Assembly (NCBI RefSeq): GCF_030369635.1
Contig: NZ_CP128474.1
Span: 2,356,001 to 2,420,000 of the forward strand
Source: Microbacterium arborescens
GTDB lineage: Bacteria; Actinomycetota; Actinomycetes; Actinomycetales; Microbacteriaceae
Length of the DNA stretch: 64,000 bases
Direction: 5' to 3'
Below the pieces are notes generated by a model. That model did not search any database and was not told where the DNA came from. It worked only from the letters and a program-made list of their open reading frames with translations. Below are positions 8,462 through 17,262 of the stretch, piece after piece. Within the stretch, counting starts at the first letter, position 1, and the number at the start of each line of letters is the position of its first letter. Made by a program: the position numbers and the translations under genes.

Positions 8462-9157
8462 ATGACCCGCAACATCACCGCGCGCAGCCGCGCCCGCTTG
8501 GCCGTCGGCGTGACCGCCGGCGCAGCCCTCGCCCTCGCCCTTCCGCTCGCCGCCTCCGCGCACGTCCACGTGACGCCGGAAGAGGTGGCCGCCAACGGAT
8601 CCACCCGCATCGACTTCTCGTTCAGCCACGGCTGCGACGGGTCGCCCACGACCGCGCTCGTCGTCGACGTCCCCGCCGAGGCGCAGGGTGCGACGCCCGT
8701 CGTCGACGGTGCATGGACCATCACCACCGAGGCCGGCGAGAACGGCATCCCCACCCGCATCACCTACACCGCGGTCGCCCCCATCCCCGACGCGTATGCG
8801 GCCTCGGCCGGCATGAACGTGATCTTCCCCGGCTCGGCCGAGGGCGAGAGCTTCGCCTTCCCCGTCACGCAGCAGTGCGAGACGGGCGAGGCCGCCTGGG
8901 TGCAGGTCGCCGAGGACGGCCAGGATCCGGACGACCTCGAGTACCCGGCTCCGGTCGTCGTGGTCGGCGCGGCTGCGGCCGATTCCCACGGCGGCCACGG
9001 TGACGGCGGCCACTCGTCGGCCGACGGTGCCGCTGACGGCGAGGCCGCCGCAGCATCCCCTGCCGCAGCCGACCCGCTGCCGATCTGGCTCTCCGCCGGC
9101 GCCCTCGTCGTCGCCGCCGCCGCGCTCGTCCTGACGATCGCCCGCCGACGCGCCTGA
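8462..9157 (+). CDS. ycnI: YcnI-family (DUF1775) copper-binding secreted protein
   Basis: Membrane-anchored extracytoplasmic protein of the YcnI family, which binds Cu(II) through the N-terminal histidine of the mature chain. A signal peptide ends in LAASA, leaving His first in HVHVTPEEVAANGS, exactly the family pattern. The DUF1775 domain covers about residues 38-165 and includes the FSHGCDGSPT stretch. A histidine-rich linker (DSHGGHGDGGH) and a C-terminal membrane helix followed by ARRRA complete the 231 residues. It probably forms an operon with the upstream membrane protein. CopC/CopD-type genes often found nearby in other genomes are absent here. Confidence 0.9.
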   Translation: MTRNITARSRARLAVGVTAGAALALALPLAASAHVHVTPEEVAANGSTRIDFSFSHGCDGSPTTALVVDVPAEAQGATPVVDGAWTITTEAGENGIPTRITYTAVAPIPDAYAASAGMNVIFPGSAEGESFAFPVTQQCETGEAAWVQVAEDGQDPDDLEYPAPVVVVGAAAADSHGGHGDGGHSSADGAADGEAAAASPAAADPLPIWLSAGALVVAAAALVLTIARRRA

Positions 9158-9210
9158 GGCACACCCGGGGCGGCGCGTCAATCGGCGCTGCCGCCCCGGA
9201 ACCGGGGTGA

Positions 9211-9216
9211 GACAAT
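9211..9216 (+). promoter_or_regulatory. -10 box of the MurE-like gene, leaderless
   Basis: GACAAT ends 7 nt before the ATG at 9224. An in-frame ATG at 9215 overlaps the box itself, so the later ATG is the better start. Confidence 0.5.
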
Positions 9217-9223
9217 GGGGGCA

Positions 9224-10831
9224 ATGCCTAACGACGCCCCGAACCTCCCTCCCGTCCTCCGCCCCGAGAGTCCGCCGCACCGCTCCCTGACCGAGCTCGC
9301 GGCCCACGTCGGCGGCCGGATCGTCGGCGATGCTTCCGACGTATCCGTCACGGGCATCACGCTCGCAACGGCGGACCTGCGCCCGGGGGAAGCGTTCGTC
9401 GCGATCCGAGGCGCCGTGCGACACGGGGCCGAGTTCGCGAAGCAGGCGGCCGAGACGGGCGCCACGGCGATCGTCACCGACGACCGAGGCGCCGAGCTCG
9501 CCGCCGATGCAGGCCTGCCGATCGTCGTGGTCGACGATCCCCGGGCGCGCTTGGGCGACCTGTCGGCCTGGGTCTACGGCACCGGCCGCGAGGACCGGCT
9601 GCCGCTGCTGCTCGCGACGACCGGCACGAACGGCAAGACGAGCGTGTCGCACCTGATCGAAGGCATCCTCGGACAGCTCGGCGCGGTGACGGGGCTCTCC
9701 TCGACAGCCGAGCGTCACATCGCGGGCGAGGTGATCGTGTCGCGGCTCACGACCCCCGAGGCCTCGGAGTTCCACGCGTTGCTCGCTCTCATGCGCGAGC
9801 GCGGCGTCGAAGCGGTCGCGGTCGAGGTGAGCGCACAGGCGCTGACCCGGCACCGTGTCGACGGCGTCGTCTTCGACGTCGCCGGCTTCACCAACCTCAC
9901 GCACGATCACCTCGACGACTACCGCGACATGGCGGAGTACTTCGAGGCGAAGCTCCCCCTATTCCGCGCAGACCGGGCACGGCGCGGCGTGGTGTGCCTC
10001 GACTCCGACGCCGGCGTGCAGATCGTCGCGCGCGCCGAGATCCCGGTGACGACGATCATCACGCCCGCGATCGCCGAGACGCCCTCGTCACCGGCGGACT
10101 GGACGGTCGAGATCGTCGAGGAACGGCAGAACGGCACGGAGTTCCGGCTCATCGGCGCCGACGGCCGGCGACTGACCACGACGGTGCCGGTCATCGGGCG
10201 GCACATGGCGGCCAACGCCGGCCTCGCGATCGTCATGCTGCTCGAAGGCGGCTACGCGTGGGAGACGCTCGTCGGCGCACTCGACGGGCGGCGCATCGAG
10301 GCGCACCTCCCCGGGCGGACTCAGCGCGTGTCGGGCGATCGCGGACCGGCCGTCTACGTCGACTTCGGCCACTCCCCCGACGCTTTCGAGAAGACCCTCG
10401 CGGCCGTGCGACGCGTCACCCCCGGAACCGTCGTCATGGTCTTCGGGGCCGACGGCGACCGTGACAAGACGAAGCGCCACGACATGGGCGCGACGGCCGT
10501 CCTCGGCAGCGACATCCTGATCGTGACCGATCACCACCCGCGATTCGAGGATCCCGACGCGATCCGCGCGACCCTGCTCGAGGGTGCTCGGCGAGCGCGC
10601 CCGGATGCCGACATCCGCGAATCGTCACCGCCGGAGAAGGCGATCGTCGAAGCCGTGTCGCTCGTCGGCGACGGTGACGCGATCCTGTGGGCCGGTCCCG
10701 GGCACCAGGACTACCGCGACATCCGCGGCGTCCGCACCCCGTACTCCGCTCGAGAGCTCGCACGTCGAGCACTGCGGGACGCCGGCTGGCCGGTGCCCGA
10801 ACCCAGCTGGGACGTGCCATACGCCGACTGA
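9224..10831 (+). CDS. murE: MurE-like Mur ligase
   Basis: ATP-dependent ligase that by homology adds the third amino acid to UDP-MurNAc-dipeptide in peptidoglycan synthesis. The 535-residue protein has the N-terminal UDP-binding domain, the P-loop TGTNGKTSVSHL near residue 142, LTTPEASEFH and NLTHDHLDDY of the central domain, and the C-terminal GADGDRDKTKRHDMG stretch. Where diaminopimelate-adding enzymes have DNPR this protein reads DHHPR, so the substrate amino acid cannot be assigned. No other cell-wall ligase is nearby, so it may be a paralogue of a copy in the division and cell-wall cluster elsewhere. Confidence 0.85.
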   Translation: MPNDAPNLPPVLRPESPPHRSLTELAAHVGGRIVGDASDVSVTGITLATADLRPGEAFVAIRGAVRHGAEFAKQAAETGATAIVTDDRGAELAADAGLPIVVVDDPRARLGDLSAWVYGTGREDRLPLLLATTGTNGKTSVSHLIEGILGQLGAVTGLSSTAERHIAGEVIVSRLTTPEASEFHALLALMRERGVEAVAVEVSAQALTRHRVDGVVFDVAGFTNLTHDHLDDYRDMAEYFEAKLPLFRADRARRGVVCLDSDAGVQIVARAEIPVTTIITPAIAETPSSPADWTVEIVEERQNGTEFRLIGADGRRLTTTVPVIGRHMAANAGLAIVMLLEGGYAWETLVGALDGRRIEAHLPGRTQRVSGDRGPAVYVDFGHSPDAFEKTLAAVRRVTPGTVVMVFGADGDRDKTKRHDMGATAVLGSDILIVTDHHPRFEDPDAIRATLLEGARRARPDADIRESSPPEKAIVEAVSLVGDGDAILWAGPGHQDYRDIRGVRTPYSARELARRALRDAGWPVPEPSWDVPYAD

Positions 10832-10839
10832 GCGTGTTT

Positions 10840-10852
10840 GTGGTCGGACCAC
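10840..10852 (+). promoter_or_regulatory. Candidate GntR/FadR-type operator upstream of pflB
   Basis: GTGGTCGGACCAC has perfect 6-bp arms and contains TGGT-N3-ACCA, the half-site layout bound by FadR-subfamily GntR regulators such as PdhR and LldR. It lies 9 nt after the MurE-like stop and about 160 bp before pflB. The regulator itself is not in the window. Confidence 0.45.
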
Positions 10853-11013
10853 TGTGAAAAATCGTGGGTCTCTCGCCGTGCTGTCGCTCCCGTGCACGAT
10901 TCCTCCACCCCCTGCGGGTGCGGCGTAGCGTCGGCCACAGGCACGCCGCGGCAGGCACGACCAGCGCCTTCCCCGCTCCCCGGCGGGCCTTCCGACAGGA
11001 CGAAGGACCCACG

Positions 11014-13287
11014 ATGAGCACAGTCATACCGACCACGACAGCACACGACGACGACGCGGTCCCCACCGCGTGGGCGGGCTTCGCCCCGGGCCCGTGGCAG
11101 GACGACATCGACGTCCGTGACTTCATCCAGCGCAACTACGAGCCCTACACCGGCGACGCGTCGTTCCTCATGGGGCCGACCGCGCGCACGACGGGGCTCT
11201 GGGAGACGCTCAGCGAGATGTTCCCCGCCGAGCGCGAGCGCGGCGTGTACGACGTCGACGCTCTCACCCCCTCGACCATCACATCGCATGCTCCGGGCTA
11301 CATCCGCCAGGAGGACGAGCTGATCGTCGGCCTCCAGACCGATGCGCCCCTGCGCCGCGCGATCATGCCCAACGGCGGGTGGCGCATGGTCAAGGGAGCC
11401 CTCGAGACCTACGGCTACCCCGTCGACCCCACGCTCGAGACGATCTTCACGCGCTACCGCAAGACGCACAACGACGGCGTCTTCGACGTCTACCCGCCGG
11501 CCGTCCGCCGCGCCCGCAGCAGCCACATCATCACGGGCCTCCCCGATGCCTACGGCCGCGGCCGGATCATCGGCGACTACCGACGCGTCGCCCTGTACGG
11601 CACCGACGCGCTCGTGGCCGCGAAGAACGTCGAGCGCGCCGAGCTCGACATGCACCCCTCGACGGAGAACATCCTGCGCTCGCGCGAGGAGAACGCCGAG
11701 CAGATCCGCGCCCTGCACGAGCTCGCCGAGATGGCCGCCTCGTACGGGTTCGACATCACCCGGCCCGCCGCCACCGCCCGCGAGGCGATCCAGTGGCTGT
11801 ACTTCGCCTACCTCGGAGCGGTGAAGGAGCAGAACGGCGCAGCGATGAGCTTCGGTCGCAACACCGCGTTCCTCGACGCGTACATCCAGCGCGACATGGC
11901 GCGCGGCATCCTCACCGAGGTGGAGGCGCAGGAGCTCGTCGACGACCTCGTCATCAAGCTGCGTATCGTGCGGTTCCTCCGCACGCCCGAGTACGACGCG
12001 CTGTTCTCGGGCGACCCCACCTGGGTGACCGAGTCGATCGGCGGCGTCGGCGAAGACGGACGCACCCTCGTGACCAAGACGGCATTCCGCTTCCTGCAGA
12101 CGCTCTACAACCTCGGCCCCGCCCCCGAGCCGAACCTGACGGTGCTGTGGACCGACGCCCTTCCCGACGGGTTCAAGGAGTTCTGTGCGCAGGTCTCGAT
12201 CGACACCTCGTCGATCCAGTACGAGTCCGACGACCACATCCGCGCGCTGTGCGGCGACGATGCGGCGATCGCGTGCTGCGTGTCGCCGATGACGGTCGGC
12301 AAGCAGATGCAGTTCTTCGGGGCTCGGGTCAACCTCGCCAAGACCCTCCTGTACGCCATCAACGGCGGACGCGACGAGGTGAGCGGCAAGCAGATCGCGC
12401 CCGCCGCCGCCCCGGTCTCGGGAGACGTGCTCGGGTACGACGACGTGCGCGAGCGCTTCCGGGTCATGATGGAGTGGCTCGCCGAGACCTACGTCGACGC
12501 GCTCAACTGCATCCACTTCATGCACGACAAGTACGCCTACGAACGCCTCGAGATGGCCCTGCACGACGGCAACGTCCTGCGCACCATGGCATGCGGCATC
12601 GCCGGGCTCTCCGTCGCCGCCGACTCGCTCTCGGCCATCAAGTACGCGACCGTCGAGCCGGTGCGCGATGCGTCGGGGCTCATCGTCGACTACCTCGTCC
12701 ACGGCGACTTCCCCACCTTCGGCAACGACGACGACCGCGTCGACGAGATCGCCCGCGAACTCGTTTCGGACTTCATGTCCATGATCCGCAAGCACCAGAC
12801 GTACCGCGACGCGGTGCACACCCAGTCGGTGCTGACGATCACGTCGAACGTCGTGTACGGCAAGGCCACGGGCAACACCCCCGACGGTCGCCGTGCCGGT
12901 CAGCCCTTCGCCCCGGGCGCCAACCCCATGAACGGGCGAGACACGCACGGGATGCTGGCAGCCGCACTGTCGGTCGCGAAGCTGCCGTTCGACCAGGCGC
13001 AGGACGGCATCTCGCTGACCACGACGGTGACGCCGAGCGGTCTGGGGCGCACGCCCGACGAACGGGTGCACAACCTCGTGGGACTGCTCGACGCGCAGAT
13101 GGCCTCGGACGGCTACCACCTCAACGTCAACGTGCTGACGCGCGAGACGCTCGAGGATGCGATGGTCAACCCCGACAAGTACCCGCAGCTGACCATCCGG
13201 GTTTCCGGCTATGCGGTCAACTTCGTGCGACTGACCCGCGAGCAGCAGCTCGACGTGCTCAGCCGCACCTTCCACACGGGGGTCTGA
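11014..13287 (+). CDS. pflB: Pyruvate formate-lyase (formate C-acetyltransferase)
   Basis: Glycyl-radical enzyme that splits pyruvate and CoA into acetyl-CoA and formate during anaerobic or microaerobic growth. The 757-residue protein matches the Escherichia coli enzyme in length. It has the adjacent catalytic cysteines Cys421-Cys422 (IACCVSPMT) and the radical glycine Gly732 in the C-terminal RVSGYAVNF. The ATG at 11014 is chosen over an upstream frame opening because the protein from here aligns with the family start and a GGACGAAGGA ribosome site precedes it. The activating enzyme follows 5 nt downstream. A GntR-type palindrome lies in the 180-bp upstream region. Confidence 0.96.
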   Translation: MSTVIPTTTAHDDDAVPTAWAGFAPGPWQDDIDVRDFIQRNYEPYTGDASFLMGPTARTTGLWETLSEMFPAERERGVYDVDALTPSTITSHAPGYIRQEDELIVGLQTDAPLRRAIMPNGGWRMVKGALETYGYPVDPTLETIFTRYRKTHNDGVFDVYPPAVRRARSSHIITGLPDAYGRGRIIGDYRRVALYGTDALVAAKNVERAELDMHPSTENILRSREENAEQIRALHELAEMAASYGFDITRPAATAREAIQWLYFAYLGAVKEQNGAAMSFGRNTAFLDAYIQRDMARGILTEVEAQELVDDLVIKLRIVRFLRTPEYDALFSGDPTWVTESIGGVGEDGRTLVTKTAFRFLQTLYNLGPAPEPNLTVLWTDALPDGFKEFCAQVSIDTSSIQYESDDHIRALCGDDAAIACCVSPMTVGKQMQFFGARVNLAKTLLYAINGGRDEVSGKQIAPAAAPVSGDVLGYDDVRERFRVMMEWLAETYVDALNCIHFMHDKYAYERLEMALHDGNVLRTMACGIAGLSVAADSLSAIKYATVEPVRDASGLIVDYLVHGDFPTFGNDDDRVDEIARELVSDFMSMIRKHQTYRDAVHTQSVLTITSNVVYGKATGNTPDGRRAGQPFAPGANPMNGRDTHGMLAAALSVAKLPFDQAQDGISLTTTVTPSGLGRTPDERVHNLVGLLDAQMASDGYHLNVNVLTRETLEDAMVNPDKYPQLTIRVSGYAVNFVRLTREQQLDVLSRTFHTGV

Positions 13288-13292
13288 CTCCC

Positions 13293-14105
13293 GTGTCCGC
13301 CATCCTGGTGCCGGGCGCGGCCTGCACCGCCGATCTGAGCGACCCCCGTCACGACCGTCTCGCCGCGCGACGGTCCGGGCATGTCGCGAGCGTGCACTCC
13401 TGGGAGCTCGTCACTTCCGTGGACGGCCCCGGCACCAGGATGACCCTCTTCCTCGCGGGATGCCCGCTGCGCTGCCAGTACTGCCACAACCCCGACACGT
13501 GGCGTCAGCGCGACGGCGAGCTCACCGCGCTCGATGACATCGTCGCCCGTCTGCGCCGGTACCTGCCGGTCTTCCGGGCGACAGGAGGGGGGCTGACGAT
13601 CTCCGGAGGCGAGCCGCTGCAACAGGCGGCCTTCGTCACGCGTCTGGCCCGGGCCGCCACCGAGCTCGGTGTCCACGTCGCCATCGACACATCGGGCAAC
13701 CTCGGCCGCGCCGCATCCGATGCGCTGCTCGACGACGTCTCGCTCGTCCTGCTCGACGTGAAGTCCGGGCTGCCCGACACCTACCGCGAGGTCACCGGCC
13801 GCGACCTGCAGCCGACGATCGAGTTCGGCGACCGCCTCGCGGCCCGCGGCACTCCGGTGTGGGTGAGGTTCGTGCTCGTCCCCGGCCTCACGGATGCCGT
13901 CCCGAACGTCGACGCCGTCGCCGACATCGTCGCCCGGTGGCAGAACGTGCAGCGGGTCGAGGTCCTGCCGTTCCATCAGATGGGCACGTCGAAGTGGGAG
14001 CGTCTGGGAATCCCCTATCCGCTCGCCGGTCGCCCGACGCCGGATGCGGAACTGCTCGCGCGGGTCCGCGGCCAGTTCGCCGATCGCGGTCTCACCGTGT
14101 ACTGA
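13293..14105 (+). CDS. pflA: Pyruvate formate-lyase activating enzyme (radical SAM)
   Basis: Installs the glycyl radical on PflB using S-adenosylmethionine and an [4Fe-4S] cluster. The 270-residue protein has the radical SAM motif Cys57-x3-Cys61-x2-Cys64 (GCPLRCQYCHN), GGGLTISGGEPL and FHQMGTSKW near the end, as in PflA. The GTG start lies 5 nt after the pflB stop, so the two are almost certainly cotranscribed and translationally linked. The ~25 residues ahead of the conserved VHSWELVTSVDGPGTR are longer than in many homologues, so a later start remains possible. Confidence 0.94.
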   Translation: MSAILVPGAACTADLSDPRHDRLAARRSGHVASVHSWELVTSVDGPGTRMTLFLAGCPLRCQYCHNPDTWRQRDGELTALDDIVARLRRYLPVFRATGGGLTISGGEPLQQAAFVTRLARAATELGVHVAIDTSGNLGRAASDALLDDVSLVLLDVKSGLPDTYREVTGRDLQPTIEFGDRLAARGTPVWVRFVLVPGLTDAVPNVDAVADIVARWQNVQRVEVLPFHQMGTSKWERLGIPYPLAGRPTPDAELLARVRGQFADRGLTVY

Positions 14106-14114
14106 CGGCGAGCG

Positions 14115-15200
14115 TCACTCGACCACGCTGATCGCTCGGTCTGCGGCGCTCCGCGCCCACGCCTCCGCCTCCGCGAGCGACTCCCGGGTGAGCTCGCCCG
14201 GCGGACGGTGCGCGTCGACCACGCGTTCGACGGTCTCCACGATGCCGAGGAAGCCCAGGGCGCCCGCGTGGAACGCCTCGACGGCCTGCTCGTTCGCGGC
14301 GTTGAACACCGCCGGGTAGGTTCCGCCCGCGCGCCCCACCCGTTTCGCGAGCGCGACCGCCGGGAACGCGGAGTCGTCGAGCGACTCGAAGGTCCACTCG
14401 CTCGCGCGGGTCCAGTCCAGCGGAGCCCCCACTCCCGCGACCCGGCGCGGCCAGTCGAGGCCGAGCGAGATCGGGAGACGCATGTCGGGCGGCGAGGCCT
14501 GGGCGATGGTGGACCCGTCGATGAACTCGACCATCGAGTGGACGACCGACTGAGGGTGCACCACGACGTCGATGCGGTCGTAATCCACACCGAACAGCAG
14601 GTGCGCCTCGATGACCTCGAGCCCTTTGTTGACGAGGGTCGCCGAGTTGGTGGTCACGACGCGTCCCATGTCCCAGGTCGGGTGGGCGAGGGCCTGGGCA
14701 GGGGTGACGGTGGCCAGCTCGTCGCGACGCCGGCCGCGGAACGGCCCGCCGGATGCCGTGAGCACGAGCCGTCGCACCTCGTCGGGCGTGCCTGATCGCA
14801 GCGCCTGTGCGATCGCGGAGTGCTCCGAGTCGACCGGGACGATCTGACCGGGCGCGGCGAGCGACGTGACGAGCTCGCCCCCGACGATCAGCGACTCCTT
14901 GTTCGCCAGCGCCAGCGTGCGACCCGACTCGAGCGCAGCCAGGGTCGGCCCCAGCCCGACCGAGCCCGTGATGCCGTTGAGCACGACGTCGGCCTCGACA
15001 TCACGGACGAGACGTTCCGCATCGGCCGCGCCGAGGGCGGTTCGGGTCACACCGAATCGCGCCGCCTGCTCTTCGAGCATCCGAGCGTTCGAGCCGGCGG
15101 CGAGCCCGACGACCTCGAACCGGTCACGACGGGAGTCGATGACATCGAGCGCTTGCGTCCCGATCGATCCGGTGGAGCCGAGGATGAGGACGCGACGCAT
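14115..15200 (-). CDS. dxr: 1-deoxy-D-xylulose 5-phosphate reductoisomerase
   Basis: Second enzyme of the MEP isoprenoid pathway, converting DXP to MEP with NADPH. The 361 residues begin with the nucleotide-binding [17 protein letters not shown] and include [12 protein letters not shown] and [12 protein letters not shown], the metal and substrate-binding motifs. The ATG is preceded by TAGGCT with a 6-nt gap, a leaderless arrangement. It ends 9 bp from the convergent pflA. In relatives rseP and ispG usually follow directly; here about 6 kb of plus-strand genes intervene. Confidence 0.97.
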   Translation of the reverse strand: MRRVLILGSTGSIGTQALDVIDSRRDRFEVVGLAAGSNARMLEEQAARFGVTRTALGAADAERLVRDVEADVVLNGITGSVGLGPTLAALESGRTLALANKESLIVGGELVTSLAAPGQIVPVDSEHSAIAQALRSGTPDEVRRLVLTASGGPFRGRRRDELATVTPAQALAHPTWDMGRVVTTNSATLVNKGLEVIEAHLLFGVDYDRIDVVVHPQSVVHSMVEFIDGSTIAQASPPDMRLPISLGLDWPRRVAGVGAPLDWTRASEWTFESLDDSAFPAVALAKRVGRAGGTYPAVFNAANEQAVEAFHAGALGFLGIVETVERVVDAHRPPGELTRESLAEAEAWARSAADRAISVVE

Positions 15201-15206
15201 GCCGTC

Positions 15207-15212
15207 AGCCTA
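15207..15212 (-). promoter_or_regulatory. -10 box of dxr, leaderless
   Basis: TAGGCT on the minus strand ends 6 nt before the dxr ATG. Confidence 0.6.
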
Positions 15213-15239
15213 GGTGCTGCGGCCGTGCTGACGGGGCCG

Positions 15240-16253
15240 TCAGCCTGCGGCGGGAACGGGGGTGCGCTGGACGCCCAGGATGTCGACGACGAAGACGAGT
15301 GTCTCGTTCTGGAGCTCGCTGCCCTCCTGCGCACCGTAACCTGCAGCGGGCGGGATGACGACGAGCACCTGCGAACCGACCTGCTGCCCCTCGAGCGCCT
15401 GCTGGAATCCGGCGACCACACCGGTCGTCGGGAAGGCCGCGGGCTGGCCGCGGTCCCAGCTGGAGTCGAAGACCGACCCGTCCGACCACTTCACACCGGT
15501 GTACTGCACGAAGGCGGTGTCACCCGGCTGAACGGTGGCACCGTCGCCGGTCTTGAGGTCGGCCAGCTGCACCTCGGTCGGAGCGTCGGTGCCGGGCAGG
15601 GTGATGGTGGGGGCGCCGTTCTCGGCCAGCTCGACCGTCGGCATCCCGTCGACCGGCGCCTGGTCGGTTCCGGTCGCGCGCGTCGGAAGCTTCTCGACGC
15701 CCTCCGCCACGACGACGACGGCTGTGCGTCCCTCGCCGAAGGCCGAGCCGGGGATCGCGAGCGCCGCGGTCGATCCGAGCGGAGCGCATTCGAGGGCCGC
15801 GACGAACACCGAATACTGCTGGGGGTCGAGCAGCACCGGCACCAGGCCCGAGTCGTCGGGCGAGGTGTCGCGCGACTGCTCGAGCAGCTCACCGGTCGCA
15901 CCGTCGTAGATCGCGTAGGAGCCCGAGACGAGGTCGCCGGAGACGAGGTCGTCGCCGTCGCCGCGGGTCGTGAGCGTGCGCTCGATCTCCGTCGGCTCAA
16001 GGCCCGGGTCGACCTTCGCGGTCAGCTCGGGCGCCGAACCCGACACCTCGATGCTGTCGGAGGCCTCCCCCGGCTGGGCGTTCACGAGGCATTGCTCCGA
16101 TGCGCCGGAAGCGTTCGGGCTGGGCGACTCGGTGGCAGAGTCGCCACTCGCGCAGCCGGCGAGCGCAAGCGCCGAGACGGCGACGACGGACAGAGCGGCG
16201 AACGGGCGCAGACGCACGGAGAACCTCTTCGATCGGGGAGACGGAGTCCTCAT
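15240..16253 (-). CDS. FKBP-type peptidyl-prolyl isomerase lipoprotein
   Basis: Extracytoplasmic protein-folding catalyst. The 337-residue protein starts with a basic region and hydrophobic signal ending in a lipobox (ALALAGC), so it is lipid-anchored. The C-terminal ~110 residues form an FKBP domain (GDTAFVQYTG, GSVFDSSWDRGQ, VIPPAAGYGAQ, LVFVVDILG). The middle part (about residues 60-200) looks like a second, degenerate FKBP-like unit, an arrangement seen in actinobacterial homologues. Its stop codon lies in a palindrome (GCTGACGG..CCGTCAGC) that may act as its terminator. The gene is divergent from plsC. Confidence 0.9.
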   Translation of the reverse strand: MRTPSPRSKRFSVRLRPFAALSVVAVSALALAGCASGDSATESPSPNASGASEQCLVNAQPGEASDSIEVSGSAPELTAKVDPGLEPTEIERTLTTRGDGDDLVSGDLVSGSYAIYDGATGELLEQSRDTSPDDSGLVPVLLDPQQYSVFVAALECAPLGSTAALAIPGSAFGEGRTAVVVVAEGVEKLPTRATGTDQAPVDGMPTVELAENGAPTITLPGTDAPTEVQLADLKTGDGATVQPGDTAFVQYTGVKWSDGSVFDSSWDRGQPAAFPTTGVVAGFQQALEGQQVGSQVLVVIPPAAGYGAQEGSELQNETLVFVVDILGVQRTPVPAAG

Positions 16254-16293
16254 CCTCTCGCACGAGCATCGGTGTGCGCTGAGAACGCGCGAG

Positions 16294-16342
16294 CCGACGC
16301 GAGTGGCGCCTCAGCCGATGCCGACACGACCACTCGCGTCGG
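16294..16342. repeat. 13-bp inverted repeat between FKBP and plsC genes
   Basis: CCGACGCGAGTGG and CCACTCGCGTCGG are perfect inverted copies separated by 23 nt. They lie in the ~200-bp space between the divergent starts at 16253 and 16453. Nothing else recognisable is in this interval apart from the plsC -10 box. It could be an operator or the hairpin of a small transcript. Confidence 0.6.
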
Positions 16343-16440
16343 GTCGTCGTTCATCGGCGCCGCTGCAGCACAGACGTGGTGCGCGGACCGGGGGCGGAGC
16401 GCGCGTGCACAACATGTCCACGGAGTCATGCGTTCCGCAG

Positions 16441-16446
16441 TAGCCT
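16441..16446 (+). promoter_or_regulatory. -10 box of plsC, leaderless
   Basis: TAGCCT ends 6 nt before the GTG start at 16453. Confidence 0.6.
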
Positions 16447-16452
16447 CGTCTG

Positions 16453-17253
16453 GTGAACGCTGACGCAACCGAGCCGCAGTCCGGCGAGCCCGGCGAGCAC
16501 GACGAAGCCGCAGCCGCCGTCGAAGCAGTCCCGGGAATCGGACTCACCTATGTGATCGGACGGTGGGTGCTCGCGCCCCTGGCGCGCATGATCTACCGGC
16601 CGCGCATCGAGGGCCGCGAGAACTTCCCCCGCAAGGGCGCTGTCATCCTTGCGAGCAACCACCTGTCGTTCATCGACTCCTTCATCATCCCGATGGCCTC
16701 ACCGCGTCCCGTGCGGTTCCTCGCGAAGTCGAGCTACTTCGACGGCACCGGCTTCCGCGGCTGGCTGTCGCGAGAGTTCTTCTACGCCGCGGGCGCGTTC
16801 CCGGTCCGTCGCGGTGCTGGACAGGCCGCGCTCGATGCCCTGGATCAGCAGAAGAAGATGCTCGACGCGGGATGGTCGACCGCGCTCTACCCCGAGGGCA
16901 CGCGTTCGCTCGACGGCCGCCTCTACAAGGGCCGCACCGGTGTCGCGTTCCTCGCGCTGCAGACCGGTGCGCCCGTCATCCCCGTCGGACTCGTCGGAAC
17001 GAGCGAGATCATGCCCGTCGGAGCGAAGTTCCCGCGGCTGCGCCCGCGCGTGACCGTCCGGTTCGGCGCGCCGCTCGACCTGAGCCACCACGGCTCGGCC
17101 GACTCCGGTCGCGCTCGTCGCAACGCCACCGATGAGATCATGGCCGCGATCCACGCCCTGTCGGGTCAGGAACTGGCAGGCGCGTACAACGAGGCCCCGC
17201 CGCAGAACACCGTCGAGCGGATCAAACAGGCCCTGCCGCACGAACGCCGCTGA
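16453..17253 (+). CDS. plsC: PlsC-family 1-acyl-glycerol-3-phosphate acyltransferase
   Basis: Membrane-associated acyltransferase that by family makes phosphatidic acid from lysophosphatidate. The 266 residues include the catalytic His70 and Asp75 in NHLSFID, the substrate-binding YPEGTRSLDG near residue 140 and the TGAPVIPVGLVGT block. The first ~30 residues are acidic and variable. The GTG start is set by the -10 box 6 nt upstream. It is a stand-alone gene and the exact acyl acceptor is not certain. Confidence 0.9.
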   Translation: MNADATEPQSGEPGEHDEAAAAVEAVPGIGLTYVIGRWVLAPLARMIYRPRIEGRENFPRKGAVILASNHLSFIDSFIIPMASPRPVRFLAKSSYFDGTGFRGWLSREFFYAAGAFPVRRGAGQAALDALDQQKKMLDAGWSTALYPEGTRSLDGRLYKGRTGVAFLALQTGAPVIPVGLVGTSEIMPVGAKFPRLRPRVTVRFGAPLDLSHHGSADSGRARRNATDEIMAAIHALSGQELAGAYNEAPPQNTVERIKQALPHERR

Positions 17254-17262
17254 CCCGGCCGA

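Noticed and set aside
11379-13292. N-terminal extension of the pflA frame back through pflB
   Set aside because: The frame is open but Arg/His-rich and non-conserved before the GTG at 13293; pflB occupies this stretch in another frame with full conservation.
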